Assembly (NCBI RefSeq): GCF_013409865.1
Contig: NZ_JACCBM010000001.1
Coordinates: 2,108,001 to 2,172,000 of the forward strand
Source of the DNA: Herbiconiux flava
GTDB taxonomy: Bacteria; Actinomycetota; Actinomycetes; Actinomycetales; Microbacteriaceae
DNA length: 64,000 nt
Direction: 5' to 3'
Below, piece after piece: positions 25,227 through 35,389 of the stretch. Numbering within the stretch: position 1 is the first letter of the stretch; each line of letters starts with the position of its first letter. The position numbers were made by a program, and so were the translations under genes. The notes under the pieces were generated by a model that was not told the DNA's origin, ran no database searches, and saw only the letters and a program-made list of their open reading frames with translations.

Positions 25227-26321
25227 TCATCCGCGAGCCGCGGAGCGTGCGGGCGCGGGAGCGGCCGGTTGGGATCCCGGCGCGAAGAGGGACGCCGCCG
25301 CCGGGAGGAGGGACGTGAGGGTGGCGGGGGTGGGGCGGTCGCCCGCGATGACGGCGGCCGCCGTGGCTGCGGCGAGGTGGGCGGCGAGGGTGGGGGAGGA
25401 TCCGCGGGAGAGGGCGAAGAGGAGGCCCGCCGTCGAGGCGTCGCCGGCCCCGTTCGTGGTGGCGACGCGGGGGACGGCGAGGGGGCGCACGCGCAGCGAG
25501 GCGTCGGCCCAGCGGCGGGCGAGGGGGGCGAGCATCCGGCCCCCTCTGGCCAGGCGGGAGGCTGAGGCCGTGCGCAGCAGCAGGCCCTCGGAGCCCGCCG
25601 AGATCGCGACCACCGCGGTTCCCCAGGACAGCAGCAGGTCGGCGTAGAGCCCGGCCGCGCGGGCGGCGGGCAGCGGCGAGATGCCGAGGGCCGGGCCGAG
25701 CGCCGAGGTGAGGTCGTCGAGGCTCGGGGTGATCACGTCGGTCACGGCGAGGGCGCGCTTCAGGATGCCCGGCCAGTCCACCGCGCCGACCGCCGACGCC
25801 GGGTCGACCACCGCCAGGTCGAGCGACGTCGTGGCGCCCCGGGCGCGGGCGCGCGACAACACGGCCTCGAGCGGAGCCCCGCCGTCGGCGAGCAGCGCCG
25901 GCAGCAGCGGCGGGTAGCCGAGGTGGAGGAGCGGGGCGTCTCCGACGTCGAGGTGCTCGCCCGTGAAGACGGCGTTCGCGCCGGTGTGGTGCCAGAAGGT
26001 GCGGTCGTGGCCCTCGGGCTCGAGCACGAGAGAGTAGGACGTGGCGTGGTCGCGGTCGACGTGCAGGTCGGCGGTGAGGCCGGGGCGGCGGGCGATGGTG
26101 TCGGCGACGATGCGTCCGAGCTCGTCGTCGCCGACGGTGGAGTGCAGGGACACGTCGGCGCCGAGATCGGCCAGGGCGAGGCCGGTGTTGGCGACGCAGC
26201 CGCCGAGGCCGATGCGGAGGGGCCCGACGTCGATCAGGCGCCCGGGGTCGAGGGCGGCACCGGGGCCGAGCGCGGGGGTGAGGTCGAGGCAGATGTGGCC
26301 GGCGACGACGATCGGGGTCAT
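25227..26321 (-). CDS. PfkB family carbohydrate kinase
   Basis: 364 residues from ATG 26319-26321, with GAGAGG eight bases upstream. Ribokinase-like fold: N-terminal IVVAGHICLDLTP, substrate motif GLGGCVANTGLALADLG (about 43-59), and C-terminal anion-hole/catalytic ATTNGAGDASTAGLLFAL (about 285-302) with the base Asp. The Ala/Pro-rich tail is low complexity. Divergent from a class I aldolase and oxidoreductase, sharing an operator region. The substrate is not determinable; a ketose or ketose phosphate is likely from context. Confidence 0.87.
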   Translation of the reverse strand: MTPIVVAGHICLDLTPALGPGAALDPGRLIDVGPLRIGLGGCVANTGLALADLGADVSLHSTVGDDELGRIVADTIARRPGLTADLHVDRDHATSYSLVLEPEGHDRTFWHHTGANAVFTGEHLDVGDAPLLHLGYPPLLPALLADGGAPLEAVLSRARARGATTSLDLAVVDPASAVGAVDWPGILKRALAVTDVITPSLDDLTSALGPALGISPLPAARAAGLYADLLLSWGTAVVAISAGSEGLLLRTASASRLARGGRMLAPLARRWADASLRVRPLAVPRVATTNGAGDASTAGLLFALSRGSSPTLAAHLAAATAAAVIAGDRPTPATLTSLLPAAASLFAPGSQPAAPAPARSAARG

Positions 26322-26383
26322 CGGGCATCCTCTCGACGGTGGGTGAGCGAGCGGCAGCGGGCGGACGAGCCGGTGCGACCGGC

Positions 26384-26412
26384 TAGACAACGTTGTCTCA
26401 CGGGGTTACTCT
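26384..26412 (+). promoter_or_regulatory. Promoter and LacI-type operator of the aldolase operon
   Basis: TAGACA (26384-26389), a 17-base spacer and TACTCT (26407-26412) make a good promoter for the aldolase gene. A perfect 14-bp palindrome AGACAACGTTGTCT (26385-26398) with central CG covers the -35, so a bound LacI-family protein would block polymerase. LacI regulator 1 is the nearest candidate. Confidence 0.75.
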
Positions 26413-26475
26413 GACACATCGAGGGGCCGTTCGAAAGCCCCCGACCCGACGTTCCCCACGATCAGGAGCACTGCA

Positions 26476-27366
26476 ATGACGCTGTATCGCCTCAATCGCC
26501 TCTTCAATCCGCGCTCGGGCCGGGCCCTCGACGTGGCCGTCGACCACGGCTTCTTCGGGGAGCGCTCGTTCATCACGGGCATCGAGAACATGGATCAGGT
26601 CGTGCGCACCCTCGTCGACGCCGGCCCCGACGCGGTGCAGTTGACGATCGGGCAGGCGCGACGGCTGCAGAGCATCCCGGGCAAGCAGAAGCCGGGGCTG
26701 GTGCTGCGCACCGACATCGCGAACGTGTACGGCAACCCGCTCGACCCGGTGCTGTTCAGCCGGCACGTGCCGCACGCCATCGAGGAGGCCGTGCGGCTGG
26801 ACGCCGTCGCGGTGTGCGTGAACCTGATGGAGCTGCCCGGGCATCCGGAGGTGCGCGAGGCGAACATCACCTCGATCCTCGAGCTGCGGCGCGAGGCAAC
26901 CAAGTACGGCATGCCGCTGATGGTCGAGCCGCTCGTGATGCAGGACAACTCGAAGGCCGGCGGCTACATGGTCGACGGCGACATCGAGAAGATAGTGACG
27001 CTGGTGCGCCAGGGCGTCGAGCTCGGCGCCGACCTGATCAAGGCCGACCCGAGCGACGACCTGAGCGAGTACGGGCGGGTCATCGAGGTCGCGGGCGACG
27101 TTCCGGTGCTCGTGCGGGGCGGGGGGCGGGTGGATGACCGGACCCTCCTCGAGCGCACCGTCGCCGTGCTGGCGGCGGGGGCCCGCGGCATCGTCTACGG
27201 GCGGAACATCGTGCAGCACGAGAACCCGGCCGGCATCACGGCGGCGCTGCTCGCGGTGCTGCACGAGGGGGCCTCGGTGGCGGACGGGCTGGGTATCCTC
27301 GCGGAGTCGGCGGGGCGGGCATCCGTCAGCGAAGGCGATGCGAGCGACGCGGGGGTGTCGGCATGA
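26476..27366 (+). CDS. Class I aldolase, DhnA/LsrF-like
   Basis: 296 residues. ALDVAVDHGFFGERSFI near the start and LGADLIKADPSDDL (about 190-203) fit the DhnA-type class I aldolase family (fructose-bisphosphate aldolase class I, LsrF), the Lys of LIKADP being the likely Schiff-base residue; VPVLVRGGG forms the phosphate site. The C-terminal 25 residues are low complexity. It overlaps the next oxidoreductase by ATGA. It may cleave the product of the divergent PfkB kinase; the substrate is unknown. Confidence 0.85.
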   Translation: MTLYRLNRLFNPRSGRALDVAVDHGFFGERSFITGIENMDQVVRTLVDAGPDAVQLTIGQARRLQSIPGKQKPGLVLRTDIANVYGNPLDPVLFSRHVPHAIEEAVRLDAVAVCVNLMELPGHPEVREANITSILELRREATKYGMPLMVEPLVMQDNSKAGGYMVDGDIEKIVTLVRQGVELGADLIKADPSDDLSEYGRVIEVAGDVPVLVRGGGRVDDRTLLERTVAVLAAGARGIVYGRNIVQHENPAGITAALLAVLHEGASVADGLGILAESAGRASVSEGDASDAGVSA

Positions 27367-28511
27367 CCGCCGAGACCGTGAACGTCGCCATCGTCGGCGG
27401 CGGGCTGATGGGGCGCGAGATCGCGGCGGCCATCCAGCGCTGGCCGGCCCTGATCGACCACCCCGTGCGGCCCCGGCTGACCGCGGTCTGCGACATCAAC
27501 CCGGCGGCGATGGAGTGGTTCGACGAGATCGACACGGTGGTCACGAAGACGACCGACTACCACGAGCTGCTCGCCGACGACAGCATCGACGTCGTCTACG
27601 TGGCCGTGCGCCACGACCTGCACGAGGCGATCTACCGTGACGTCATCGCCAGCGGCAAGAGCCTGCTCGCCGAGAAGCCGTTCGGCATCGACGGGGCCGC
27701 GGCCCAGGCTGTGCTCGCGGCGATGGCCGAGCATCCTGAGGCCTTCGTGCGCGTCTCGAGCGAGATGCCGTTCTTCCCGGGGGCGCAGTTGGCGATCGAC
27801 TACGTGAAGTCGGGGGCGCTCGGGACGATCGTGTCGGCGCGCAACAGCTTCCTGCACTCGAGCGACCTCGACGTGAACAAGCCGATCAACTGGAAGCGGC
27901 AGGTCGAGTTCTGCGGCGAGGCCGGCGTGATGAACGACCTCGGGATGCACACCTGGCACGTCCCGCTGCGCCTCGGCTGGGTGCCCGAGACGGTCTACGG
28001 CGTGCTGCAGAACCTCGTGCCGACGCGGCCCGGGCCTGACGGCTCGCCGGTGCCGTGCGACACCTGGGACAACGCCACCCTGCACAGCTGGGCCCGCCAC
28101 GAGGGGCAGCTCTTCCCGCTGACGACCGAGACCAAGCGCATCGACCCGGGGCAGAAGAACACCTGGGAGTTCGAGGCGATCGGGCTCGACGGGGGCGTGC
28201 GGTTCAGCACGAAGAACCCCAAGACGGTGTCGGTGTTCACGGTGACGGATGTTCCGGGCGGTGGGCGCGAACAGGTCTGGCAGCAGATCGACGTGGGCAG
28301 CCAGTCGGTCTGGCCGACGGTCACCGGCGGGATCTTCGAGTCGGGTTTCTCGGACTCGATCCTGCAGATGTGGGCGGTGTTCCTCGCCGAGCGCCACGGC
28401 TCGCTCGGCGACCGCTTCGGGGCGGCCCGCCCGTCGGAGGCGGCGCTCACGCACGCGATCTACCGGGCTGCGGCGACCTCGCACGCCGAGGGCCGGGCGG
28501 TCGCGCCCTGA
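27363..28511 (+). CDS. Gfo/Idh/MocA family oxidoreductase 1
   Basis: 382 residues. N-terminal NAD(P) fold VAIVGGGLMGREIAAAI (about 8-24), AEKPFGIDGAAA with the catalytic Lys of the EKP motif (about 103), and a C-terminal region with GVMNDLGMHTWHVPLRLGW (about 184-202), where Asp and His are the usual catalytic pair. Oxidises a sugar, polyol or sugar acid. Translationally coupled to the aldolase. It ends 4 bases before a 22-bp inverted repeat. Confidence 0.87.
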   Translation: MTAETVNVAIVGGGLMGREIAAAIQRWPALIDHPVRPRLTAVCDINPAAMEWFDEIDTVVTKTTDYHELLADDSIDVVYVAVRHDLHEAIYRDVIASGKSLLAEKPFGIDGAAAQAVLAAMAEHPEAFVRVSSEMPFFPGAQLAIDYVKSGALGTIVSARNSFLHSSDLDVNKPINWKRQVEFCGEAGVMNDLGMHTWHVPLRLGWVPETVYGVLQNLVPTRPGPDGSPVPCDTWDNATLHSWARHEGQLFPLTTETKRIDPGQKNTWEFEAIGLDGGVRFSTKNPKTVSVFTVTDVPGGGREQVWQQIDVGSQSVWPTVTGGIFESGFSDSILQMWAVFLAERHGSLGDRFGAARPSEAALTHAIYRAAATSHAEGRAVAP

Positions 28512-28515
28512 CCGA

Positions 28516-28579
28516 CGATCGACTTGGCCCGTCCCGTCCTAGAACTCGCGTTTTAGAACGGGACGGGCCAAGTCGATCG
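28516..28579. repeat. 22-bp perfect inverted repeat between convergent genes
   Basis: Arms 28516-28537 and 28558-28579 are exact complements; the 20-base loop contains two TAGAAC direct repeats with the arm edge. It fills the 70-base gap between the oxidoreductase and LacI 2, so a bidirectional terminator is plausible, but there are no T-tracts and the arm is unusually long. Confidence 0.8.
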
Positions 28580-28581
28580 CG

Positions 28582-29565
28582 TCAGACGCGGCAGGAGGTT
28601 CGCTCGATGAGCGTCACGGGCAGGACCGTGCGGCGCGGGAGCGCGCGGTCGGGATGCGCGGCGCGCTCCACGAGGCGGGCGGCGGCGAGGCGGCCGAGGG
28701 TCGCCGGGTCCTGGGCGACGACGGTGATCGCGGGGGTGAGCGAGTCGGCTAGGGGGAAGTCGCCGAACGCGGTGAGGGCGATCGGATGCGCCGTGACGGT
28801 GGGCATGGCGGCCATGGTGCAGCGGGCATCCGAGGAGAAGACGGCCGTCACCCCAGGGTTCGGCTCGCGCAGGCGGGCGAGGGCGTCGGCGGCGCCCGGG
28901 CGGGTGGCCGCGCCGAGGGCGACGAGATCGTCGTCGAACGGGATGCCCGCCGCCGCCAGCGCCTCGCGGTAGCCCTCGAGGCGTTCGGCGATCGTGGGGG
29001 CCGAGAGGGAGTCGCCGAGGAAGCCGATGCGACGGTGTCCGTGACCGATCAGGTGCGAGGTGGCGTCGCGGGCGCCGCCGCGGTCGTCCTGGAGGAAGGC
29101 GTCGGCCTCGAGATCGCCGGGCGCGCGGTCGACGAAGGCGATCGGGATGCGCGCCGCCCACGGCTCGAGCCAGGCGTGGTCGTTCGTGCTGGGCGCGACG
29201 ACGAGGCCGCTCAGCTGCCGACGCAGCACGGACTCGAGGGCGACGCGCTCGCGGGACGGGTCCTGGCCGTGGCCGAGGCTCGTGACGAGGGTGGAGAGGT
29301 CGTTCGCTAGGGCCTCTTCCTCGACCGCGGTGACGATGGCGGCGAAGAAGGGGTCGACGAGGTCGGGCACGGCGACGCCGATCACGGGCGAGCGTCCTGA
29401 GCGGAACGTCGTCGCCATCGCGTTCGGGACGTACGCCAGCTCGCGCATCGACCCCTCGACGCGCGCCCGGGTCTCGGGTGAGACGTGCGGGTCGTCGTTC
29501 AGCACCCGTGACACGGTCTTCGGGCTGACGCCGGCGGCAGCCGCGACCTCGCGCATGGTGGCCAT
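28582..29565 (-). CDS. LacI family regulator 2
   Basis: 327 residues from ATG 29563-29565, with GAGGAG six bases upstream; the longer reading adds an unconvincing N-terminus. HTH MREVAAAAGVSPKTVSRVLNDDPHVSPETR and a sugar-binding domain VIGVAVPDLVDPFFAAIV. It is very similar in its DNA-binding part to LacI 4 at 54869. Probable controller of the adjacent SDR and the divergent kinase-dehydrogenase operon. Confidence 0.9.
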   Translation of the reverse strand: MATMREVAAAAGVSPKTVSRVLNDDPHVSPETRARVEGSMRELAYVPNAMATTFRSGRSPVIGVAVPDLVDPFFAAIVTAVEEEALANDLSTLVTSLGHGQDPSRERVALESVLRRQLSGLVVAPSTNDHAWLEPWAARIPIAFVDRAPGDLEADAFLQDDRGGARDATSHLIGHGHRRIGFLGDSLSAPTIAERLEGYREALAAAGIPFDDDLVALGAATRPGAADALARLREPNPGVTAVFSSDARCTMAAMPTVTAHPIALTAFGDFPLADSLTPAITVVAQDPATLGRLAAARLVERAAHPDRALPRRTVLPVTLIERTSCRV

Positions 29566-29604
29566 GGCGTCTCCTCGCTGTGCGTGTGGCTGCTCGTGAT
29601 CGGA

Positions 29605-29668
29605 GAGTCGCGGCAAGTGGCGACGTTCTGCCGCGACTCGGGCCGAATCGCGACGTTCTGCCGCGACT
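29605..29668. repeat. Intergenic direct and inverted repeats
   Basis: A 19-base unit, GCGACGTTCTGCCGCGACT, occurs at 29620-29638 and 29650-29668 (30-base period). An 11-bp inverted repeat pairs 29605-29615 with 29629-29639, and the second unit runs into AGTCGCG, giving another small palindrome. Located after the SDR stop and before LacI 2 on the minus strand. Could be a terminator array or an extragenic palindromic repeat. Confidence 0.7.
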
Positions 29669-29718
29669 GAGTCGCGCCAGGTGGTGATGGGTGGGCGACC
29701 GGCCGCGGGGAGCGGGGG

Positions 29719-30447
29719 TCAGCGGGCCGTGTAGCCGCCGTCGATGGGGAGGGAGACGCCCGAGATCATGCCCGCCGCGTCGGAGAGGAGGAAGACGACG
29801 GGGGCCGCGATGTCGTCCTCGGTGGCCCACTTGCCGAGGGGCATGGCCTCGAGGAAGGGCCCCTCGATGTCGGGGCGGCCCCAGTACCAGGCCGACATGG
29901 GCGTCATGACGACGGTGGGGTTGACGCTGTTGACGCGGATGCCGTACTTGCCGAGCTCCAGCGCGGAGACGCGGGTGATGTTGTCGAGGGCCGCCTTCGA
30001 GGAGCCGTAGGAGATGTGGCCCGTGAGGGCGACGAGGCCCGCCTGGCTCGAGATGTTGACGATCGCGCCACCGTCGCCCAGGCGGATCATCTCGCGGGAG
30101 GCGTACTTGGTGACGAGCAGCGAGCCGCGGGCGTTGATGCTGATCACCTTGTCGAAGACGTCGATGTCGGTGTCTTGAGGCGTGGCGATCTCGCCGCCCC
30201 AGCCGCCGGAGTTGACGACGCCCCAGATGTCCTTGCCCTCGATGGCCTCGCGGACGCTGTCCTCCGAGGTGAGGTCGAAGGGGAGCGGGGTGGCGCCGGT
30301 CTCGGCGGCGAGGGCCTCGAGGTGCTCGAGGTTGCGGCCGGCGGCGAGAACGGTCGCGTTCGCGGCGACGAGGTGGCGCACGACGGCGCCGCCGATGCCG
30401 CCGCTGGCGCCGGTGACGAGGATGGTGCGGCCGGTGAAGTCTGTCAT
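29719..30447 (-). CDS. SDR oxidoreductase, L-xylulose reductase-like
   Basis: 242 residues from ATG 30445-30447. Rossmann motif TGASGGIGG (near 11-19), Ser in NISSQAG, YxxxK as YGSSKAA. The segment RVNSVNPTVVMTPMS and the end LPIDGGY resemble dicarbonyl/L-xylulose reductases, which interconvert xylitol-type polyols and ketoses with NADP(H). Exact substrate is uncertain. NSGGWGG replaces the usual NNAG. Divergent from the kinase-mannitol dehydrogenase operon across two operators. Confidence 0.85.
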   Translation of the reverse strand: MTDFTGRTILVTGASGGIGGAVVRHLVAANATVLAAGRNLEHLEALAAETGATPLPFDLTSEDSVREAIEGKDIWGVVNSGGWGGEIATPQDTDIDVFDKVISINARGSLLVTKYASREMIRLGDGGAIVNISSQAGLVALTGHISYGSSKAALDNITRVSALELGKYGIRVNSVNPTVVMTPMSAWYWGRPDIEGPFLEAMPLGKWATEDDIAAPVVFLLSDAAGMISGVSLPIDGGYTAR

Positions 30448-30527
30448 GGTGAGTCCGTTCGAGTGGGCGGGACGGCGCTGCATCGCGACGTCGGGGCGGC
30501 ATCAGCATAGCGGCGGAACGACGCGGA

Positions 30528-30601
30528 TGACACCCGTGTCATGAAATCTCCTGACACCGGTGTCATCGCGATTGACAGCGGGGCCTCGGGGTGCGTACGG
30601 T
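30528..30601 (+). promoter_or_regulatory. Double LacI-type operator and promoter
   Basis: Two palindromic sites, TGACACCCGTGTCA (30528-30541, centre imperfect) and TGACACCGGTGTCA (30552-30565, perfect), lie 24 bases apart between divergent genes. On the plus strand TTGACA (30572-30577), an 18-base spacer and TACGGT (30596-30601) form the promoter of the kinase gene. The sites are immediately upstream of the -35, allowing control of both directions. LacI 2 is the likely binder. Confidence 0.75.
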
Positions 30602-30665
30602 GGGCGCGGCGGTGAGCCTTCGGGAGCTGCTGCCGCGCATCCGTCGACGACGACCAGGAGGACCC

Positions 30666-31328
30666 GTGAGCGAGGACACCGCACCGCCGGCCGAGGCGCG
30701 CCCCGTCGGGCTCGACGAGCTGCTGGCGCGGTGCCGGGCGCTGATCGCGAGTGGTTCGCGGAGCATCCTCGGCATCGTCGGCACACCCGGAGCCGGCAAG
30801 TCGACGCTCTGCGCCGCCCTGATCGCCGCGCTCGACGGCGACGCGGTGCTGGTGGGCCAGGACGGCTTCCACTTCGCCAACCAGGAGCTCGAGCGCCTCG
30901 GCCGGCGCGACCGCAAGGGCGCCCCCGACACCTTCGACGTCGACGGCTACGTCGCCCTGCTCGGCCGGCTCGCCCGGGCCGACGCCCCCGTGGTCTACGC
31001 GCCCGTCTTCGATCGCGCCCTCGAGGAGTCCATCGGCAGCGCGGTGCCCGTGCCCGCCGGGGTGCCGCTCGTGATCACCGAGGGCAACTACCTCCTCGGC
31101 GACGGCCACGGCTGGGAGCGCGTGCGCGAGCACCTCGACGAGTCGTGGTTCCTCGAGGTGGCTCCGGATGTTCGGCACGACCGTCTCGTGCGGCGACGCG
31201 TCTCGTACGGGCACTCGCCCGGCGACTCCGCCGACTGGGTGCGCGACGTCGACGAGGCGAACGCGCGGATCGTCGACGGATCGCGCGGCAACGCCGACCT
31301 GCTGCTGCACCTGACGACGGTGCTGTGA
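30666..31328 (+). CDS. Uridine kinase-like (FrcK-like) P-loop kinase
   Basis: 220 residues from GTG 30666, preceded by AGGAGG; an upstream GTG (30591) lies inside the promoter and is rejected. Walker A GTPGAGKST (about 39-47), GQDGFHFANQELERLGRRDRKGAPDTFD resembles the uridine kinase/pantothenate kinase substrate region, and ITEGNYLL is typical of the family that includes FrcK of rhizobial fructose transport loci. It is followed by a mannitol-type dehydrogenase, so a ketose is a plausible substrate. Confidence 0.8.
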   Translation: MSEDTAPPAEARPVGLDELLARCRALIASGSRSILGIVGTPGAGKSTLCAALIAALDGDAVLVGQDGFHFANQELERLGRRDRKGAPDTFDVDGYVALLGRLARADAPVVYAPVFDRALEESIGSAVPVPAGVPLVITEGNYLLGDGHGWERVREHLDESWFLEVAPDVRHDRLVRRRVSYGHSPGDSADWVRDVDEANARIVDGSRGNADLLLHLTTVL

Positions 31329-31461
31329 CGTGCGGTCGCCCGAGCGGCGTCGCGCCGACCATCCGCTGCTTCATCATGACCGCGCCCCGGGCGCCTGCCC
31401 CGCTCGCACCACCCGAGCTGCGACCCGCTGACCACCCGACCCCCACCCGACTGGAGACACG

Positions 31462-32943
31462 ATGACCACCCTGAGCGCCCAGACCCTCGGCAGCCTCGAC
31501 CCGCGGGTCGCCGTGCCCTCGTACGATCGGGCCGCCGTGCGGCCCGGGATCGTGCACTTCGGCGTGGGGGCGTTCCACCGCTCGCACGAGGCGATGTTCG
31601 TCGACCGGCTGCTCGCGGCCGGCGCCGGGGAGTGGGGCATCGTCGGGGTGGGCACGCTGGCGTCCGACGCGGCGATGCGTGACGCGCTCTCGGCCCAGGA
31701 CGAGCTGTACACGCTGGTCACCACCGCGCCCGACGGGGTGGTGGAGGCGCGGGTGGTCGGGTCGATCATCCGTTACCTGCTGGCACCCGAGCAGCCGGAT
31801 GCAGTGCTCGCCGCCCTGCGCGACCCCGCGACCCGCATCGTCTCGCTGACGATCACCGAGGGCGGGTACGGCATCAACGACGCCACGGGTGAGTTCGAGC
31901 CGCGGGATGCCGCCACGCTCGCCGATCTCGACGGGCTCGCGGGCGGGGCCGCGCCGCAGAGCGCCCTCGGGTTCGTCGTGGCCGGGCTGCGCGAGCGGCG
32001 GGATGCCGGGGCGGTGCCGTTCACGGTGATGTCGTGCGACAACATCCAGGGCAACGGGCACGTGGCCCGCGCCGCCGTGCTCGCGTTCGCCGAGCGGGTC
32101 GAGCCCTCCCTCGCCGAGTGGATCGCGTCGGCGGTCGGCTTCCCGAACTCGATGGTCGACCGGATCACGCCGGTCACGACCGACGCCTCCCGGCAGCGGG
32201 TCGCCGACGAGTTCGGCATCGAGGACCGCTGGCCGGTGCTCTCGGAGTCGTTCGTGCAGTGGGTGCTCGAGGACTCCTTCACCGCGGGGCGCCCGGCGTT
32301 CGAGGAGGTCGGGGTGCAGGTCGTCTCCGACGTCGAGCCGTACGAGCTGATGAAGCTGCGGCTGCTGAACGCCTCGCACCAGGCGATGAGCTACCTCGGG
32401 CTGCTCTCGGGTGCCGAGTACGTGCACGAGGTCTGCCGGGATCAGCTGTTCGCGGACTTCCTGCTGGGCTACATGCACGACGAGGCGCGGCCGACGCTCG
32501 CGCCGGTGCCCGGGGTCGACCTCGACGAGTACAGCGCCGAGCTGATGCGCCGCTTCGGCAGCGAGGCGATCAAGGACACGTTGATGCGGCAGATCGTCGA
32601 CGGCTCCGACCGCATCCCGAAGTTCCTGCTTCCGGTGGTGCGCGCGCAGCTCGCGTCGGGCGGCGAGATCGACCGGTCGGTGCTGGTGCTCGCGGCGTGG
32701 AGCCGCTTCCTCGAGGGCGTGGCCGACGACGGCAGCGCGCTGTCGCCCGTGGACAAGCGGCTCGACGAGCTGCGGGTCGCGGTGGCGGGCGAGGCGGATG
32801 CTCCCGGGAGCTTCCTCGACTACGCCCCCGTCTTCGGCGACCTCGGCTCGAACGCCCGCCTGCGCACGGCCTTCGTGGAGGCGCGGGCGCTGCTCGCGGC
32901 CCGCGGTGCGCGCGGCGCCCTGGAGGCGCTCGCCGCGCACTGA
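31462..32943 (+). CDS. Mannitol/polyol 2-dehydrogenase (long-chain family)
   Basis: 493 residues, full length for the polyol-specific long-chain dehydrogenases. Nucleotide fold HFGVGAFHRSHEAMFVDRLL (about 33-52), family motif SLTITEGGYGIN, and the catalytic K298-x4-N303-x2-H306 (KLRLLNASH). Oxidises mannitol to fructose or arabinitol to xylulose with NAD. Probably co-transcribed with the upstream kinase across a 133-base gap with nothing else visible in it. Confidence 0.9.
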   Translation: MTTLSAQTLGSLDPRVAVPSYDRAAVRPGIVHFGVGAFHRSHEAMFVDRLLAAGAGEWGIVGVGTLASDAAMRDALSAQDELYTLVTTAPDGVVEARVVGSIIRYLLAPEQPDAVLAALRDPATRIVSLTITEGGYGINDATGEFEPRDAATLADLDGLAGGAAPQSALGFVVAGLRERRDAGAVPFTVMSCDNIQGNGHVARAAVLAFAERVEPSLAEWIASAVGFPNSMVDRITPVTTDASRQRVADEFGIEDRWPVLSESFVQWVLEDSFTAGRPAFEEVGVQVVSDVEPYELMKLRLLNASHQAMSYLGLLSGAEYVHEVCRDQLFADFLLGYMHDEARPTLAPVPGVDLDEYSAELMRRFGSEAIKDTLMRQIVDGSDRIPKFLLPVVRAQLASGGEIDRSVLVLAAWSRFLEGVADDGSALSPVDKRLDELRVAVAGEADAPGSFLDYAPVFGDLGSNARLRTAFVEARALLAARGARGALEALAAH

Positions 32944-32954
32944 CCCGACCGGGG

Positions 32955-35294
<2,340 letters not shown>

Positions 35295-35389
35295 GCTCAG
35301 CGGGTCTCGGACAGGCGGGCGGCGGATGCGGTGGTCACGCCTCGGATTCTTCCACAGGCCGGGTGGCGGGCGGGAGGGGTGATCGCTAC

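Noticed and set aside
28553..30508. Minus-strand 651-codon frame through LacI 2 and SDR
   Set aside because: It is another frame of two real minus-strand genes with Arg/Pro/His-rich sequence and no ribosome site.
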